From Solimonas fluminis (GTDB lineage: Bacteria > Pseudomonadota > Gammaproteobacteria > Nevskiales > Nevskiaceae): DNA of 64,000 bases. A program made the translations under genes and the position numbers. Location of the stretch: contig NZ_PSNW01000001.1 in assembly GCF_002930645.1 (NCBI RefSeq), positions 550,600-614,599 of the forward strand, read 5' to 3'. This document shows positions 1-7,828 of this stretch, in pieces. The notes under the pieces are model-generated. The model was not told the origin of the DNA, did not search any database, and saw only the letters and a list, made by a program, of their open reading frames with translations. How positions within the stretch are numbered: the stretch's first letter is position 1; each line of letters begins with the position of its first letter.

Positions 1-337
1 GCTGGCAGGCTACATCGGCTTCTACCTGTCGCGACGCCACCGCGACGACCGCGCCCATGGCTGCCCCATTCCCGCGCTCTGCGCCGAGGCGCCGCACCTC
101 TCCGGTGCCGCGCGCTCCGCCTTCGCGGCGGGCATCGAGGCGGTCTGCGCCCGCATGGCCGCCTTGCTGCAGGGGATCGGCACCCCCGCCCCGCGGCAGG
201 CCGCCGCCTCACTGCTGGCCGAAATGGCGGGGGCACTGGGCATGGCGCGCGCCATGCCCACGGCGGAGCAGTCGGAGTTCCTGCTGGCCACCTCGCGCCG
301 CTCGCTGCTGCTGCGTTTCGGGCTGCCGCCCCCCTAG
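1..337 (+). CDS. TetR-family regulator, C-terminal part (partial)
   Basis: The reading frame is open from base 2 to a TAG at 335-337, so the gene starts outside the window. The visible 111 residues contain a GYIGFYLSRRHRDD segment followed by HGCPIPALCAEAP. This pairing is typical of the C-terminal ligand-binding domain of TetR-type repressors. The DNA-binding helix-turn-helix would be upstream and is not visible. The target is unknown. The next gene is 47 bp downstream on the same strand but is not an obvious functional partner. Confidence 0.7.
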   Translation, partial: LAGYIGFYLSRRHRDDRAHGCPIPALCAEAPHLSGAARSAFAAGIEAVCARMAALLQGIGTPAPRQAAASLLAEMAGALGMARAMPTAEQSEFLLATSRRSLLLRFGLPPP

Positions 338-384
338 GGGCGGCCAGCAAGGTACAGTGGCGCCGGATCCGAGCCCAAGGCGCC

Positions 385-783
385 ATGACCCCGCTGACCT
401 ACTCCACCCCCGGACTGCTGTTCCCGGCCATTTCCCTGCTGATGCTGGCCTACACCAACCGGTTCCTGGGACTGGCGAGCCTGGCGCGCCACCTGATCGC
501 GCGTTACCGGGAGGAGCCGCATCCGCGCCTGCGCCTGCAGGTGGAGAACCTGCGGCTGCGCCTGGCGCTGCTGCGCCATACCCAGGCCCTGGGTGTGATG
601 AGCCTGCTGGCCTGCACGGCCAGCCTGTTCGGAGTCCTGATCGATCACCAGCCCCTGGCGGTCGGCCTGTTCGCTCTGGCACTGCTGCTGATGCTGGCCT
701 CGCTGGCGCTGTCGCTGCGCGAGATCCAGCTGTCGGTGCGCGCCCTGAACGTGGAACTCGACGACCTGGTCGAGCGAAGCTGA
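385..783 (+). CDS. DUF2721-type small membrane protein
   Basis: A 132-residue protein with three hydrophobic segments (about residues 8-25, 70-88 and 93-113). A charged loop rich in Arg and Glu (about 38-60) lies between the first two. Length and layout match the DUF2721 inner-membrane family, which has no assigned function. The C-terminus carries a short amphipathic stretch ending in DDLVERS. The start is the first ATG after the TetR gene. The next gene, narK, has its own sigma-54 promoter, so this gene is probably not part of the nitrate regulon. Confidence 0.6.
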   Translation: MTPLTYSTPGLLFPAISLLMLAYTNRFLGLASLARHLIARYREEPHPRLRLQVENLRLRLALLRHTQALGVMSLLACTASLFGVLIDHQPLAVGLFALALLLMLASLALSLREIQLSVRALNVELDDLVERS

Positions 784-791
784 AACAGCAA

Positions 792-828
792 GGTGCAGGA
801 CGGCACGCAAACGGTGCCCTCCTGCACC
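792..828. repeat. Inverted repeat 3' of the DUF2721 gene
   Basis: The arms 792-806 and 814-828 pair over 15 bp with one mismatch, around a 7-base spacer. No T-run follows, so it is not a clear intrinsic terminator. The inner part of the palindrome coincides with an NtrC-like site, so the symmetry may belong to protein binding rather than RNA folding. Confidence 0.55.
802..818. promoter_or_regulatory. Candidate NtrC site 1 upstream of narK
   Basis: GGCACGCAAACGGTGCC has the 17-bp layout of the enterobacterial NtrC consensus (TGCACC, 5 bases, GGTGCA) and matches 9 of its 12 defined positions. Its centre is about 178 bp before the predicted narK transcription start, a normal enhancer distance. 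Binding is inferred. Confidence 0.5.
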
Positions 829-845
829 GCCATGTCGGTGCGCGG

Positions 846-862
846 CGCACCTGCGCGGTGCG
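846..862. promoter_or_regulatory. Candidate NtrC site 2 upstream of narK
   Basis: CGCACCTGCGCGGTGCG is a palindrome with the core GCACC, five bases, GGTGC, which matches the NtrC consensus at 10 of 12 positions. It is centred 44 bp from site 1, about four helical turns, and about 134 bp before the narK start site. Paired sites upstream of a sigma-54 promoter are the usual layout for NtrC activation. Confidence 0.6.
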
Positions 863-960
863 GCGGCGGAAAGCCACGGAGGCTCCCGCAGACTCAGGGC
901 TGCTTCACAAGCTTCTGTCTTGAAACAGGAAACGCCAACATGGCAGGGACTTTTCCAGAT

Positions 961-976
961 TTGGCATAAGCATTGC
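961..976 (+). promoter_or_regulatory. Sigma-54 promoter of narK
   Basis: TTGGCATAAGCATTGC has the invariant GG at 963-964 and GC at 975-976, exactly 10 bases apart, with the TTGGCA and TTGC context of sigma-54 (RpoN) promoters. The predicted start site is near 988, leaving a leader of about 23 bases before the narK ATG. Confidence 0.8.
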
Positions 977-1010
977 GTCAGGCCGGTGCAAACCTCGCAT
1001 CGAGCCTGCC

Positions 1011-2378
1011 ATGATCGCTTCAGCCAAAGCCACCCGCATCAACCTCTTCAGCTTCGGCTCGCCGCAGATGCGCGCCTTCCATCTGACCTGGATGGCATTC
1101 TTCGTCTGCTTCTTCGCCTGGTTCGCCATCGCGCCGCTGATGCCGGTGATCAAGGGCGAGTTCGGCCTGACCAAGGACCAGATCGCCAACATCAACATCG
1201 CCGCCGTCGCGGTGACGATCATCGTGCGCCTGATCATCGGGCCGCTCTGCGACAAGTTCGGACCGCGCAAGGCCTATACCGGCCTGCTGCTGGTAGGGTC
1301 GATCCCGGTCCTGGGCGTCGCCTTCGCGCAGAACTACGAAACCTTCCTGTTCTTTCGCCTGTGCATCGGTGCGATCGGCGCCAGCTTCGTCATCACCCAG
1401 TACCACACCTCGGTGATGTTCGCGCCGAACGTGGTCGGCACCGCCAACGCGGCGGCTGCCGGCTGGGGCAACTCCGGCGGCGGCGTGACCCAGACGGTAA
1501 TGCCGCTGGTGCTGGCGGCCATCCTCAGCTTCGGCGTGGAAAAGGCCTTCGGCTGGCGCCTGTCGATGCTGGTACCCGGCGTGCTGATGCTGGTCATGGC
1601 CTTCCTCTATTGGCGATACACCCAGGACTGCCCGGAGGGCAACTTCCAGGAACTGCGCGCCCAGGGCATCGAGATCACCGGCGGCAAGGGCGGCGGCTGG
1701 GCCAGCTTCAAGCAGGCCTGCGCCAACTACCGCGTCTGGCTGCTGTTCGTCACCTATGGCGCCTGCTTCGGCGTGGAGATCTTCATCCACAACATGGCGG
1801 CGCTCTACTACGTGGACAAGTTCGAACTGGACCTGAAGACCGCAGGCCTGGCGGCCGGGAGCTTCGGCCTGCTGGCGCTGTTCGCCCGCGCCCTGGGCGG
1901 CATCGTGTCCGACCGCGTGGCCAAGGCCAAGGGCCTGGACGGCCGCACCCTCCTGCTGTTCGCCCTGATCGTGGGCGAGGGCCTGGGCCTGCTGTGGTTC
2001 GCCTCGATGGACAGCGTGGGGATGGCGATCGTCGCGATGATCACCTTCGGCCTGTTCACCCACATGGCCTGCGGCGCCACCTATGCCCTGGTGCCCTTCA
2101 TCGACCGCAAGGCCCTGGGCGGTGTCGCCGGCATCATCGGCGCGGGCGGCAACGTCGGCGCGGTGGCGGCGGGCTTCCTGATGAAGGGGACCGGCGACGC
2201 CCAGCAGACCCTGCACATCCTGGGCATCTGCGTGACGATCTCGGCGGTCTGCGCCATCGCGGTGCGCTTCAGCAGCGAACACAAGTCGCGCGAGGAAAAG
2301 CTCTACCAGGAAGCGCTCGCCGCCCGTGCGGCCGCCCAGGCGGCCGCGCCGGCCAGCGCGGAACCCCAGGCGGCCTGA
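1011..2378 (+). CDS. narK: NarK/NasA-type nitrate/nitrite transporter (MFS)
   Basis: A 455-residue major facilitator protein with about 12 membrane segments. The nitrate signature AGWGNSGGG lies near residues 149-157 in TM5, where this family binds nitrate. The motif GPLCDKFGPRKAY after the second segment is the usual MFS loop 2-3 motif. It imports nitrate or exchanges nitrate and nitrite across the inner membrane. The C-terminal tail is cytoplasmic and Ala-rich. It has its own sigma-54 promoter at 961-976, two NtrC-like sites and a terminator at 2395-2440. It heads a cluster with an assimilatory nitrate reductase, so a NasA-like uptake role is more likely than respiration. Nitrate versus nitrite preference cannot be read from the sequence. 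Confidence 0.85.
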   Translation: MIASAKATRINLFSFGSPQMRAFHLTWMAFFVCFFAWFAIAPLMPVIKGEFGLTKDQIANINIAAVAVTIIVRLIIGPLCDKFGPRKAYTGLLLVGSIPVLGVAFAQNYETFLFFRLCIGAIGASFVITQYHTSVMFAPNVVGTANAAAAGWGNSGGGVTQTVMPLVLAAILSFGVEKAFGWRLSMLVPGVLMLVMAFLYWRYTQDCPEGNFQELRAQGIEITGGKGGGWASFKQACANYRVWLLFVTYGACFGVEIFIHNMAALYYVDKFELDLKTAGLAAGSFGLLALFARALGGIVSDRVAKAKGLDGRTLLLFALIVGEGLGLLWFASMDSVGMAIVAMITFGLFTHMACGATYALVPFIDRKALGGVAGIIGAGGNVGAVAAGFLMKGTGDAQQTLHILGICVTISAVCAIAVRFSSEHKSREEKLYQEALAARAAAQAAAPASAEPQAA

Positions 2379-2394
2379 TCCCAAGCGGTACCGA

Positions 2395-2440
2395 GGCGCA
2401 TGGCGCTGTTCTTGCGAGCAGCGATTCATGCGCCCTTTTT
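2395..2440 (+). terminator. Intrinsic terminator of narK
   Basis: An 8-bp outer stem (2395-2402 with 2427-2434) and a 5-bp inner stem (2404-2408 with 2419-2423) enclose a 10-base loop. They are followed by CTTTTT. It begins 17 bases after the narK stop. nasT, 90 bp further on, is therefore probably transcribed mainly from its own promoter. Confidence 0.75.
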
Positions 2441-2530
2441 CGTGGGCGTAGACAGGTAGCAGTTACCGGACCGCGCAATGGCGCGCGGCCCAGCGGGAAG
2501 GAACAGGAACGCGCAACGTCGCGCTGACCC

Positions 2531-3091
2531 ATGAGAGTACTGGTTGTGGATACGCGCCCCGAGCAGGCGGAGGCGCTGGAGAAGGTCCTGGTCGAGGGCG
2601 GCTTCGAAGTGCTTGGATTCGTGGCCGGAACCTCCGACATTTACAAGCACACGCGCGAGCTGCAGCCGGACGCCGTCATCATCGCCGCGGATTCGCCGGC
2701 GCGCGACAGCCTGGAGCACCTTGCACTGATTGCGCGCAACACGCCCAAGCCGATGGTCATGTTCGCCACCAGCGCGGACCACGACATGATCCGCGAGGCC
2801 GCCCTGGCCGGCGTCAGCTTCTACGTGGTGCCCCAGCTCTCGCCGATCGCGGCGCGCTCACTGGTGGAAACCGCGGTGGCGCACTTCAATGGCACACGCC
2901 AGCTGCAGCGCGACCTCGAAACGGCGCGCCAGCGCATGGAGGAGCGGCGCACGATCGACCTGGCCAAGTGCCGCCTGATGGAGCGCGAAAAGCTCGGCGA
3001 AGCCGGGGCTTACAAGCGCATGCAGCGCATGGCGATGGACTCCGGCATGAAGCTGGTCGAGGTCGCCCGCGACATTCTCGGAAAGGCCTAG
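2531..3091 (+). CDS. nasT: NasT-like ANTAR antitermination regulator
   Basis: A 186-residue protein with a receiver-like domain (residues 1-120) and a C-terminal ANTAR RNA-binding domain (about 128-184, core ERRTIDLAKCRLMEREKLG). NasT proteins bind twin hairpins in leader RNAs and prevent termination of nitrate assimilation operons. In known systems NasT is held by the nitrate sensor NasS and released by nitrate or nitrite. The segment PDAVIIAADSP has Ala where response regulators carry the phosphorylated Asp, so phosphorylation is unlikely. The probable target is directly downstream: the leader at 3125-3245. No NasS-like gene is in the window. The ribosome-binding site is weak, but the start MRVLVVD fits a receiver N-terminus. 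Confidence 0.82.
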   Translation: MRVLVVDTRPEQAEALEKVLVEGGFEVLGFVAGTSDIYKHTRELQPDAVIIAADSPARDSLEHLALIARNTPKPMVMFATSADHDMIREAALAGVSFYVVPQLSPIAARSLVETAVAHFNGTRQLQRDLETARQRMEERRTIDLAKCRLMEREKLGEAGAYKRMQRMAMDSGMKLVEVARDILGKA

Positions 3092-3097
3092 CCAAGG

Positions 3098-3114
3098 TTG
3101 GCACGCCGCTTGCT
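3098..3114 (+). promoter_or_regulatory. Sigma-54 promoter of the porin-nrtABC transcript
   Basis: TTGGCACGCCGCTTGCT matches the RpoN consensus almost perfectly, with GG at 3100-3101, GC at 3112-3113 and 10 bases between. It starts 7 bases after the nasT stop. The predicted start site is near 3125, leaving a leader of about 160 bases before the porin gene. No convincing NtrC palindrome was found upstream. Confidence 0.85.
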
Positions 3115-3124
3115 CATCTGATTC

Positions 3125-3204
3125 CACTGTCGAGGCGGTGCCGCGAGGCGCCATCCCAAGGGCGGGCGAACCTCAGACATCAACAGCTATGCAGTTCGGG
3201 CAAT
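3125..3204 (+). promoter_or_regulatory. Leader RNA, probable NasT (ANTAR) target
   Basis: The untranslated leader between the sigma-54 start site and the terminator at 3205. The segment 3141-3152 is complementary, with a small bulge, to the 5' arm of the terminator (3205-3217), so pairing the two would break the terminator. ANTAR proteins normally bind two small stems with six-base loops. I could not assign those stems with confidence. The function is inferred from position and the adjacent nasT. Confidence 0.55.
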
Positions 3205-3245
3205 GGCGCCTGTGCGGGAGACCGCGCAGGCGCCTTTTTTATTTT
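3205..3245 (+). terminator. Leader terminator (attenuator) before the nitrate uptake operon
   Basis: A 13-bp stem (3205-3217 with 3222-3234, one G-T pair) closed by a GAGA tetraloop and followed by six T and then ATTTT. It sits between the promoter and the first gene it serves, which is the layout of an attenuator. Without antitermination few transcripts should reach nrtABC. Confidence 0.85.
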
Positions 3246-3287
3246 CCGGTCAACGCCGACCGGGCCAAGTCACTGGGGACTTAAAAA

Positions 3288-4598
3288 ATGCAGCGTTGCA
3301 GCAGCAGGGAGTCGTTTGTCCGCAAAACCTTGATGGCCCTGGCCATCGCCCACCTCGGCCTGTCGGCGGCGGCCGCGGCGGATCCTCTGGAAAACCTGCC
3401 GTACGCCATATCCGGCGGCACACCGAATCTCGACATGCGACTGCGCTACGAGAATGTGGACCAGACCAACCCGGCGACCAAGACCGAGGACGCCAAGTCG
3501 CTGACCCTGCGCAGCCGCCTGGGCTATACCACGGGCAAGTGGAACGGGCTCGATGCCCAGCTGGAATTCGAGAACCTCAGCGCTCTCGGCGAAAAGGACT
3601 ACGACGACACCAGCAACTCGGCCGGCAAGCCGGAGTACCCGGTCGTCGCCGATCCCGAGGGCAACGAGGTCAACCAGGCCTGGCTCCGCTACGCCGGCCC
3701 GCTGAAGACCACCGTCAAGTACGGCCGCCAGCGCATCGTCTTCGACAACGCGCGCTTCATCGGCAATGTCGGCTGGCGCCAGCGCGAGCAGACCTACGAC
3801 GGCGTGCTGCTGACCAACACCTTCCTGCCCAAGACGACCTTCGACTACGCCTGGGTCTCGAACGTCAATTCCTTCCGGTCCTGGAACTCGGCCACCGCGC
3901 CGGACGTGGACAACAACCGCGACGTCAAGGCGCAGTTCATCCACTTCAACTACACGCACTCCAAGGCCCTTTCTGCCAGCGCCTACGGCTACCTGCTCGA
4001 TTTCGAGCCGCCGCTGGCGCCGGAAGCCAGCGCCACCGCGGACTCGCGCACCATCGGCCTGCGTGTCAGCGGCACCGTCCCGGTGCAGGACTACGGCGTC
4101 AGCTATGCCTTCGAACTGGCCCGGCAGTCCGAGTACGCCGATTCCACCGATCTGGTGGACGCCAGCTACCGCCTGGCGGAACTGGGGCTGGCCTACAAGC
4201 AGGTGGCCGGGGTGAAGCTCGGCTATGAACTGCTGGGCAGCAACGGCGGCGCCTACGCCTTCCAGACCCCGCTGGCGACGCTGCATGCCTTCCAGGGCTG
4301 GGCCGACCTCTTCCTGGTCACGCCGGCCGCCGGCATCAAGGAGTTCTACGTGATGCTGACCGGCACCGTGGAGAAGGTCGCCCTGACCGCACGCTGGAGC
4401 AAGTACGACGCCGACGAGGGCAGCAACGACTACGGCGACGAGATCAACCTGCAGGCCACCCGCCCCTTCAACGACCAGATCGGCATTGGCCTGAAGTATG
4501 CGAAGTACAGCGGGGAGGACGACGCACCGGTGGCGGCGGCCTCAGCCATCCGCGGCGACGTGACCAAGTACTGGGCCTGGGTCGAATACAAGTTCTGA
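3288..4598 (+). CDS. Outer-membrane porin of the alginate-export/OprD-like type, nitrate operon
   Basis: A 436-residue protein with a signal peptide (about 1-31, ending SAAAAA before DPLENL). Many alternating beta-strand-like segments follow, and the last residues, VEYKF, end in Phe, the standard signal for outer-membrane barrel insertion. It resembles the alginate-export-type barrels often found next to nitrate and other ABC importers. The likely role is diffusion of nitrate or another small anion across the outer membrane. It is the first gene after the sigma-54 promoter and attenuator, 30 bp before nrtA. The start at 3288 has a GGGGA upstream. A second Met at residue 16 would also leave a usable signal peptide. 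Confidence 0.7.
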   Translation: MQRCSSRESFVRKTLMALAIAHLGLSAAAAADPLENLPYAISGGTPNLDMRLRYENVDQTNPATKTEDAKSLTLRSRLGYTTGKWNGLDAQLEFENLSALGEKDYDDTSNSAGKPEYPVVADPEGNEVNQAWLRYAGPLKTTVKYGRQRIVFDNARFIGNVGWRQREQTYDGVLLTNTFLPKTTFDYAWVSNVNSFRSWNSATAPDVDNNRDVKAQFIHFNYTHSKALSASAYGYLLDFEPPLAPEASATADSRTIGLRVSGTVPVQDYGVSYAFELARQSEYADSTDLVDASYRLAELGLAYKQVAGVKLGYELLGSNGGAYAFQTPLATLHAFQGWADLFLVTPAAGIKEFYVMLTGTVEKVALTARWSKYDADEGSNDYGDEINLQATRPFNDQIGIGLKYAKYSGEDDAPVAAASAIRGDVTKYWAWVEYKF

Positions 4599-4628
4599 CC
4601 GCAGCCGAATCCCCAAGGAGACAAAGAC

Positions 4629-5903
4629 GTGAACCTTATCGAACGATCCGCGGCGGGCATGAACAACGCCGAGCTGTCGCGCCGCGATTTCCTCAAGCAC
4701 ACCCTGATGGCCGCCGCCGGCATCGCCGCCGGCGGGTCGATGGCCGTGCCGTCCCGGGCGATGGCGGCCGACATCGGCCCCATCGAGAAGCCGGACCTGA
4801 CCATCGGCTTCATCCCACTGACCGACTGCGCCAGCGTGGTGATGGCTTCCGAACTGGGCCTGTTCAAGAAGTACGGCCTCAACGTCACCGTATCCAAGGA
4901 AGCGAGCTGGGCGGCGGTACGCGACAAGCTGGTGCTGGGCCAGCTCGATGCCGCCCATGTGCTCTATGGCCTGGTCTACGGCGTGCAGCTGGGCATCGGC
5001 GGCCCGAAGAAGGACATGGCGGTGCTGATGGGCCTGAACCACAACGGCCAGGCCATCACCCTGTCCAACAAGGTGAAGGAGGAAGGCGCCGTCAACGGCG
5101 AGCAGCTGAAGAAGCTGGTGGCGCAGAAGAAGCGCGAGTACACCTTCGCCCAGACCTTCCCCACCGGCACGCACGCCATGTGGCTGTACTACTGGCTGGC
5201 GGCCAATGGCGTCGATCCGATGAAGGACGTCAAGACCATCGTCATCCCGCCGCCGCAGATGGTGGCGAACATGCGCGTCGGCAACATGGACGGCTACTGC
5301 GTGGGCGAACCCTGGAACGCGCGCGCCATCTTCGACAAGATCGGCTTCACCGCCACCACCACCCAGGGCATCTGGAAGAACCATCCGGAGAAGGTGCTGG
5401 GCACGACCAAGGAGTTCGTGACCAAGTACCCGAACACCGCCAAGGCCATGATCTGCGCGGTGCTGGAAGCGTCCCGGCATATCGACGCGATGGCCAATCG
5501 CGCCAAGGTCTCGGAGATCATCGGCGGCAAGTCCTACGTCAATGCGCCCCCGCCGGTCATCCTGGGCCGCATGCAGGGCAAGTACGAGGACGGCCTGGGC
5601 AAATCCTGGCAGGACCCCGACTACATGAAGTTCTACAACGACGGCGAGGTGAACTTCCCCTACCTGTCGCATGGCATGTGGTTCCTGACCCAGCATCGCC
5701 GCTGGGGCCTGCTCAAGCAGGACGTGGATTACCTGGCCGTGGCCAAGCAGATCAACCAGGTCGATCTCTACACCGCCGCGGCCAAGAGCATCGGCGTGCC
5801 GGTGCCCGCCAACCCGCTGAAGACCGAAACCCTGTTCGACGGCACCGTCTTCGATCCCGCGAAGGCGGCGGCCTATGCGACCGGGTTCGCGATCAAGGCC
5901 TGA
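4629..5903 (+). CDS. nrtA: Nitrate ABC transporter substrate-binding protein
   Basis: A 424-residue NrtA/NasF-type protein with a twin-arginine signal (SRRDFLK, Arg at 18-19) and a hydrophobic stretch ending SRAMAAD near residue 51. Tat export implies folding before export to the periplasm. The mature part follows the NrtA pattern, opening with a TIGFIPLTDCASVVMA-like segment. It captures nitrate (or nitrite, or possibly cyanate) for NrtB and NrtC. The start is GTG, preceded by AAGGAG at 8 bases. The homologue NasS has no signal peptide, so this protein is a transporter receptor and not the missing NasT partner. Confidence 0.88.
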   Translation: MNLIERSAAGMNNAELSRRDFLKHTLMAAAGIAAGGSMAVPSRAMAADIGPIEKPDLTIGFIPLTDCASVVMASELGLFKKYGLNVTVSKEASWAAVRDKLVLGQLDAAHVLYGLVYGVQLGIGGPKKDMAVLMGLNHNGQAITLSNKVKEEGAVNGEQLKKLVAQKKREYTFAQTFPTGTHAMWLYYWLAANGVDPMKDVKTIVIPPPQMVANMRVGNMDGYCVGEPWNARAIFDKIGFTATTTQGIWKNHPEKVLGTTKEFVTKYPNTAKAMICAVLEASRHIDAMANRAKVSEIIGGKSYVNAPPPVILGRMQGKYEDGLGKSWQDPDYMKFYNDGEVNFPYLSHGMWFLTQHRRWGLLKQDVDYLAVAKQINQVDLYTAAAKSIGVPVPANPLKTETLFDGTVFDPAKAAAYATGFAIKA

Positions 5904-5915
5904 GCCGGAGAGACC

Positions 5916-6809
5916 ATGAGCGCCGTCATCCGCCTGCAAGCCGTGGAGCCCGACACCGTGACCACCGCCCCCGCCGCCGCCAACACCCCGCCGCCGCCAG
6001 AATCCGGCCCGAGCCGCGCCTCCCGCATCGCGGGAGGCCTGGCCGCGGCCGGCAAGGCCGTGCTGCCGCCGATCATGGGCCTGGCCGTGCTGGTGGGCGT
6101 CTGGGCCCTGGTGTCCACGTTTTCCGACTATCTCCCGGGACCGCGTGCCACCTTCCTTGCCGCCGTCGAGCTGTTTTCGGATCCGTTCTACGTCGCGGGA
6201 CCGAACGACATGGGCATCGGCTGGAACGTGCTGAAGTCGCTGGGCCGCGTGGCGCTGGGCTTCGGCCTGGCCGCCCTGGTCGGAATCCCGCTGGGCTTCC
6301 TGCTGGGCCGCTTCTCGCTGCTGTCCAAGGCCTTCAACCCGGTCATCAGCCTGCTGCGGCCGGTATCGCCGCTGGCCTGGCTGCCGATCGGCCTGGCGGT
6401 GTTCAAGGCGGCGGACCCGGCGGCGATCTTCGTGATCTTCATCTGCAGCATCTGGCCGATGATCCTCAACACCGCGATGGGCGTGGCCGCGCTGCCGCAG
6501 GACTACATGAACGTGGCGCGCGTGCTGCAGCTCTCCGAGTGGAAGATCTTCACCAAGATCCTGCTGCCGGCCACCGTGCCCTACGTGCTGACCGGGGCCA
6601 AGCTGGCGCTCGGCATCGCCTGGCTGGTGATCGTGGCCAGCGAGATGCTCACCGGCGGCGTCGGCATCGGCTTCTGGGTCTGGGACGAGTGGAACAACCT
6701 CAACATGAGCCACATCATCGTCGCCATCGTCGTCATCGGCTCGGTGGGCCTCGCGCTCGAAGCCGGCATGGCGAAGCTGGCCCAGCGCTTCGATTACCGC
6801 CATCAATGA
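5916..6809 (+). CDS. nrtB: Nitrate ABC transporter permease
   Basis: A 297-residue inner-membrane permease with a Pro/Ala-rich cytoplasmic N-terminus (1-40) and about six membrane segments. The EAA-type loop that contacts the ATPase lies around residues 190-215 (ARVLQLSEWKIFTKILLPAT). It forms the nitrate channel with NrtA and NrtC. It starts 12 bp after nrtA behind GGAGAG. Only one permease gene is present, so it should act as a homodimer. Confidence 0.88.
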   Translation: MSAVIRLQAVEPDTVTTAPAAANTPPPPESGPSRASRIAGGLAAAGKAVLPPIMGLAVLVGVWALVSTFSDYLPGPRATFLAAVELFSDPFYVAGPNDMGIGWNVLKSLGRVALGFGLAALVGIPLGFLLGRFSLLSKAFNPVISLLRPVSPLAWLPIGLAVFKAADPAAIFVIFICSIWPMILNTAMGVAALPQDYMNVARVLQLSEWKIFTKILLPATVPYVLTGAKLALGIAWLVIVASEMLTGGVGIGFWVWDEWNNLNMSHIIVAIVVIGSVGLALEAGMAKLAQRFDYRHQ

Positions 6810-6816
6810 AAAGCCC

Positions 6817-6875
6817 GGCGGAAGCCGGCTCCGCCGGCGATCCCCTCTCCTTTCACCGGAGAGCCGGCTTCCGCC
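6817..6875 (+). repeat. Intercistronic inverted repeat between nrtB and nrtC
   Basis: The arms 6817-6831 and 6861-6875 are perfectly complementary over 15 bp and enclose 29 bases. A shorter alternative stem (6845-6850 with 6858-6863) would exclude the inner part. No T-run follows, so termination is unlikely. A role in mRNA stability or in lowering nrtC expression is possible. Confidence 0.65.
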
Positions 6876-6903
6876 CAGGCCTCGAACCCAACGGAGTTCA
6901 CCC

Positions 6904-7725
6904 ATGACCCCTTATCTGCAGGTCGACCACGCCTCGGTCGAGTTTCGTACCCCGCGCGGCCTGTTCCGCGCCCTGGACAACGTCAACTTCAAGGTCAGCG
7001 AGGGCGAGTTCGTGTCGCTGATCGGCCACTCGGGCTGCGGCAAGTCCACCGTCCTCAACCTGATCGCCGGCCTGGTGGAACCCACCGCCGGCGGCGTGGT
7101 GCTCAATGGCCGCGAGGTGGCTGGCCCGGGTCCGGAGCGCGCCGTCGTGTTCCAGAACCATTCGCTGCTGCCCTGGCTGACCGCCTACGGCAACATCCAC
7201 CTGGCGGTGGAGAAGGTCTTCGGGGCCCAGGAGACCGCCGCCCAGCTGAAGGCGCGCACCGAGGCCGCGCTGGAACTGGTGGGCCTGGCCAAGGCCCGCG
7301 ACAAGCGTCCGCACGAGCTCTCCGGTGGCATGAAGCAGCGCGTCGGCATCGCCCGCGCCCTGGCGATGGAGCCGAAGGTGCTGCTGATGGACGAGCCCTT
7401 CGGCGCGCTCGACGCCCTGACCCGCGCCAACCTGCAGGACTCCCTGATGGAAATCCAGGCCAAGCTGAAGTGCACCGTGGTGATGGTCACCCACGATGTC
7501 GACGAGGCCGTGCTGCTGTCGGACCGCGTGGTGATGATGACCAACGGCCCGGCCGCCACCATCGGCGAGATCCTCGACGTGAAACTGCCGCGCCCCCGGC
7601 AGCGCCTGAAGCTCGCCGAGGACGGCGAATACCACCGCGCCTGCGCGGCGATCCTGCGCTTCCTGCACCAGGGCGGCGCAGAGCGCGGGCATGCCGGTGC
7701 AGCGCTTGCACTGGCAGTGGGCTGA
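6904..7725 (+). CDS. nrtC: Nitrate ABC transporter ATP-binding protein
   Basis: A 273-residue ATPase with Walker A GHSGCGKST (about 41-49), signature LSGGMKQR (about 139-146) and Walker B VLLMDEPFGALDA (about 159-171). It is the size of NrtD/NasD and lacks the C-terminal NrtA-like regulatory domain of cyanobacterial NrtC. It should form a homodimer that powers NrtB. It is 94 bp after nrtB, separated by an inverted repeat. The 3' end of the coding sequence overlaps the NtrC-like site for nirB at 7664-7680. Confidence 0.88.
   Translation: MTPYLQVDHASVEFRTPRGLFRALDNVNFKVSEGEFVSLIGHSGCGKSTVLNLIAGLVEPTAGGVVLNGREVAGPGPERAVVFQNHSLLPWLTAYGNIHLAVEKVFGAQETAAQLKARTEAALELVGLAKARDKRPHELSGGMKQRVGIARALAMEPKVLLMDEPFGALDALTRANLQDSLMEIQAKLKCTVVMVTHDVDEAVLLSDRVVMMTNGPAATIGEILDVKLPRPRQRLKLAEDGEYHRACAAILRFLHQGGAERGHAGAALALAVG
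7664..7680. promoter_or_regulatory. Candidate NtrC site upstream of nirB
   Basis: TGCACCAGGGCGGCGCA matches the NtrC consensus (TGCACC, 5 bases, GGTGCA) at 11 of 12 defined positions. It lies inside the end of nrtC, with its centre about 184 bp before the predicted nirB start site. Coding constraint could explain part of the match, but the sites upstream of narK and amtB support it. Confidence 0.5.
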
Positions 7726-7828
7726 TCAATGCCCTCCGCCAGGGCCCCGACGCCCCAGGCCGGCGCAGGCTTCCGCACCAGCTTGACACATCGCATCCAC
7801 TTAACAACAAAAAATCAGCCACTTATAA

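Noticed and set aside
2880-2896. NtrC-like site upstream of the porin-nrt promoter
   Set aside because: The sequence in nasT matches only 8 of 12 positions, lacks the GGTGC half and lies far from the promoter.
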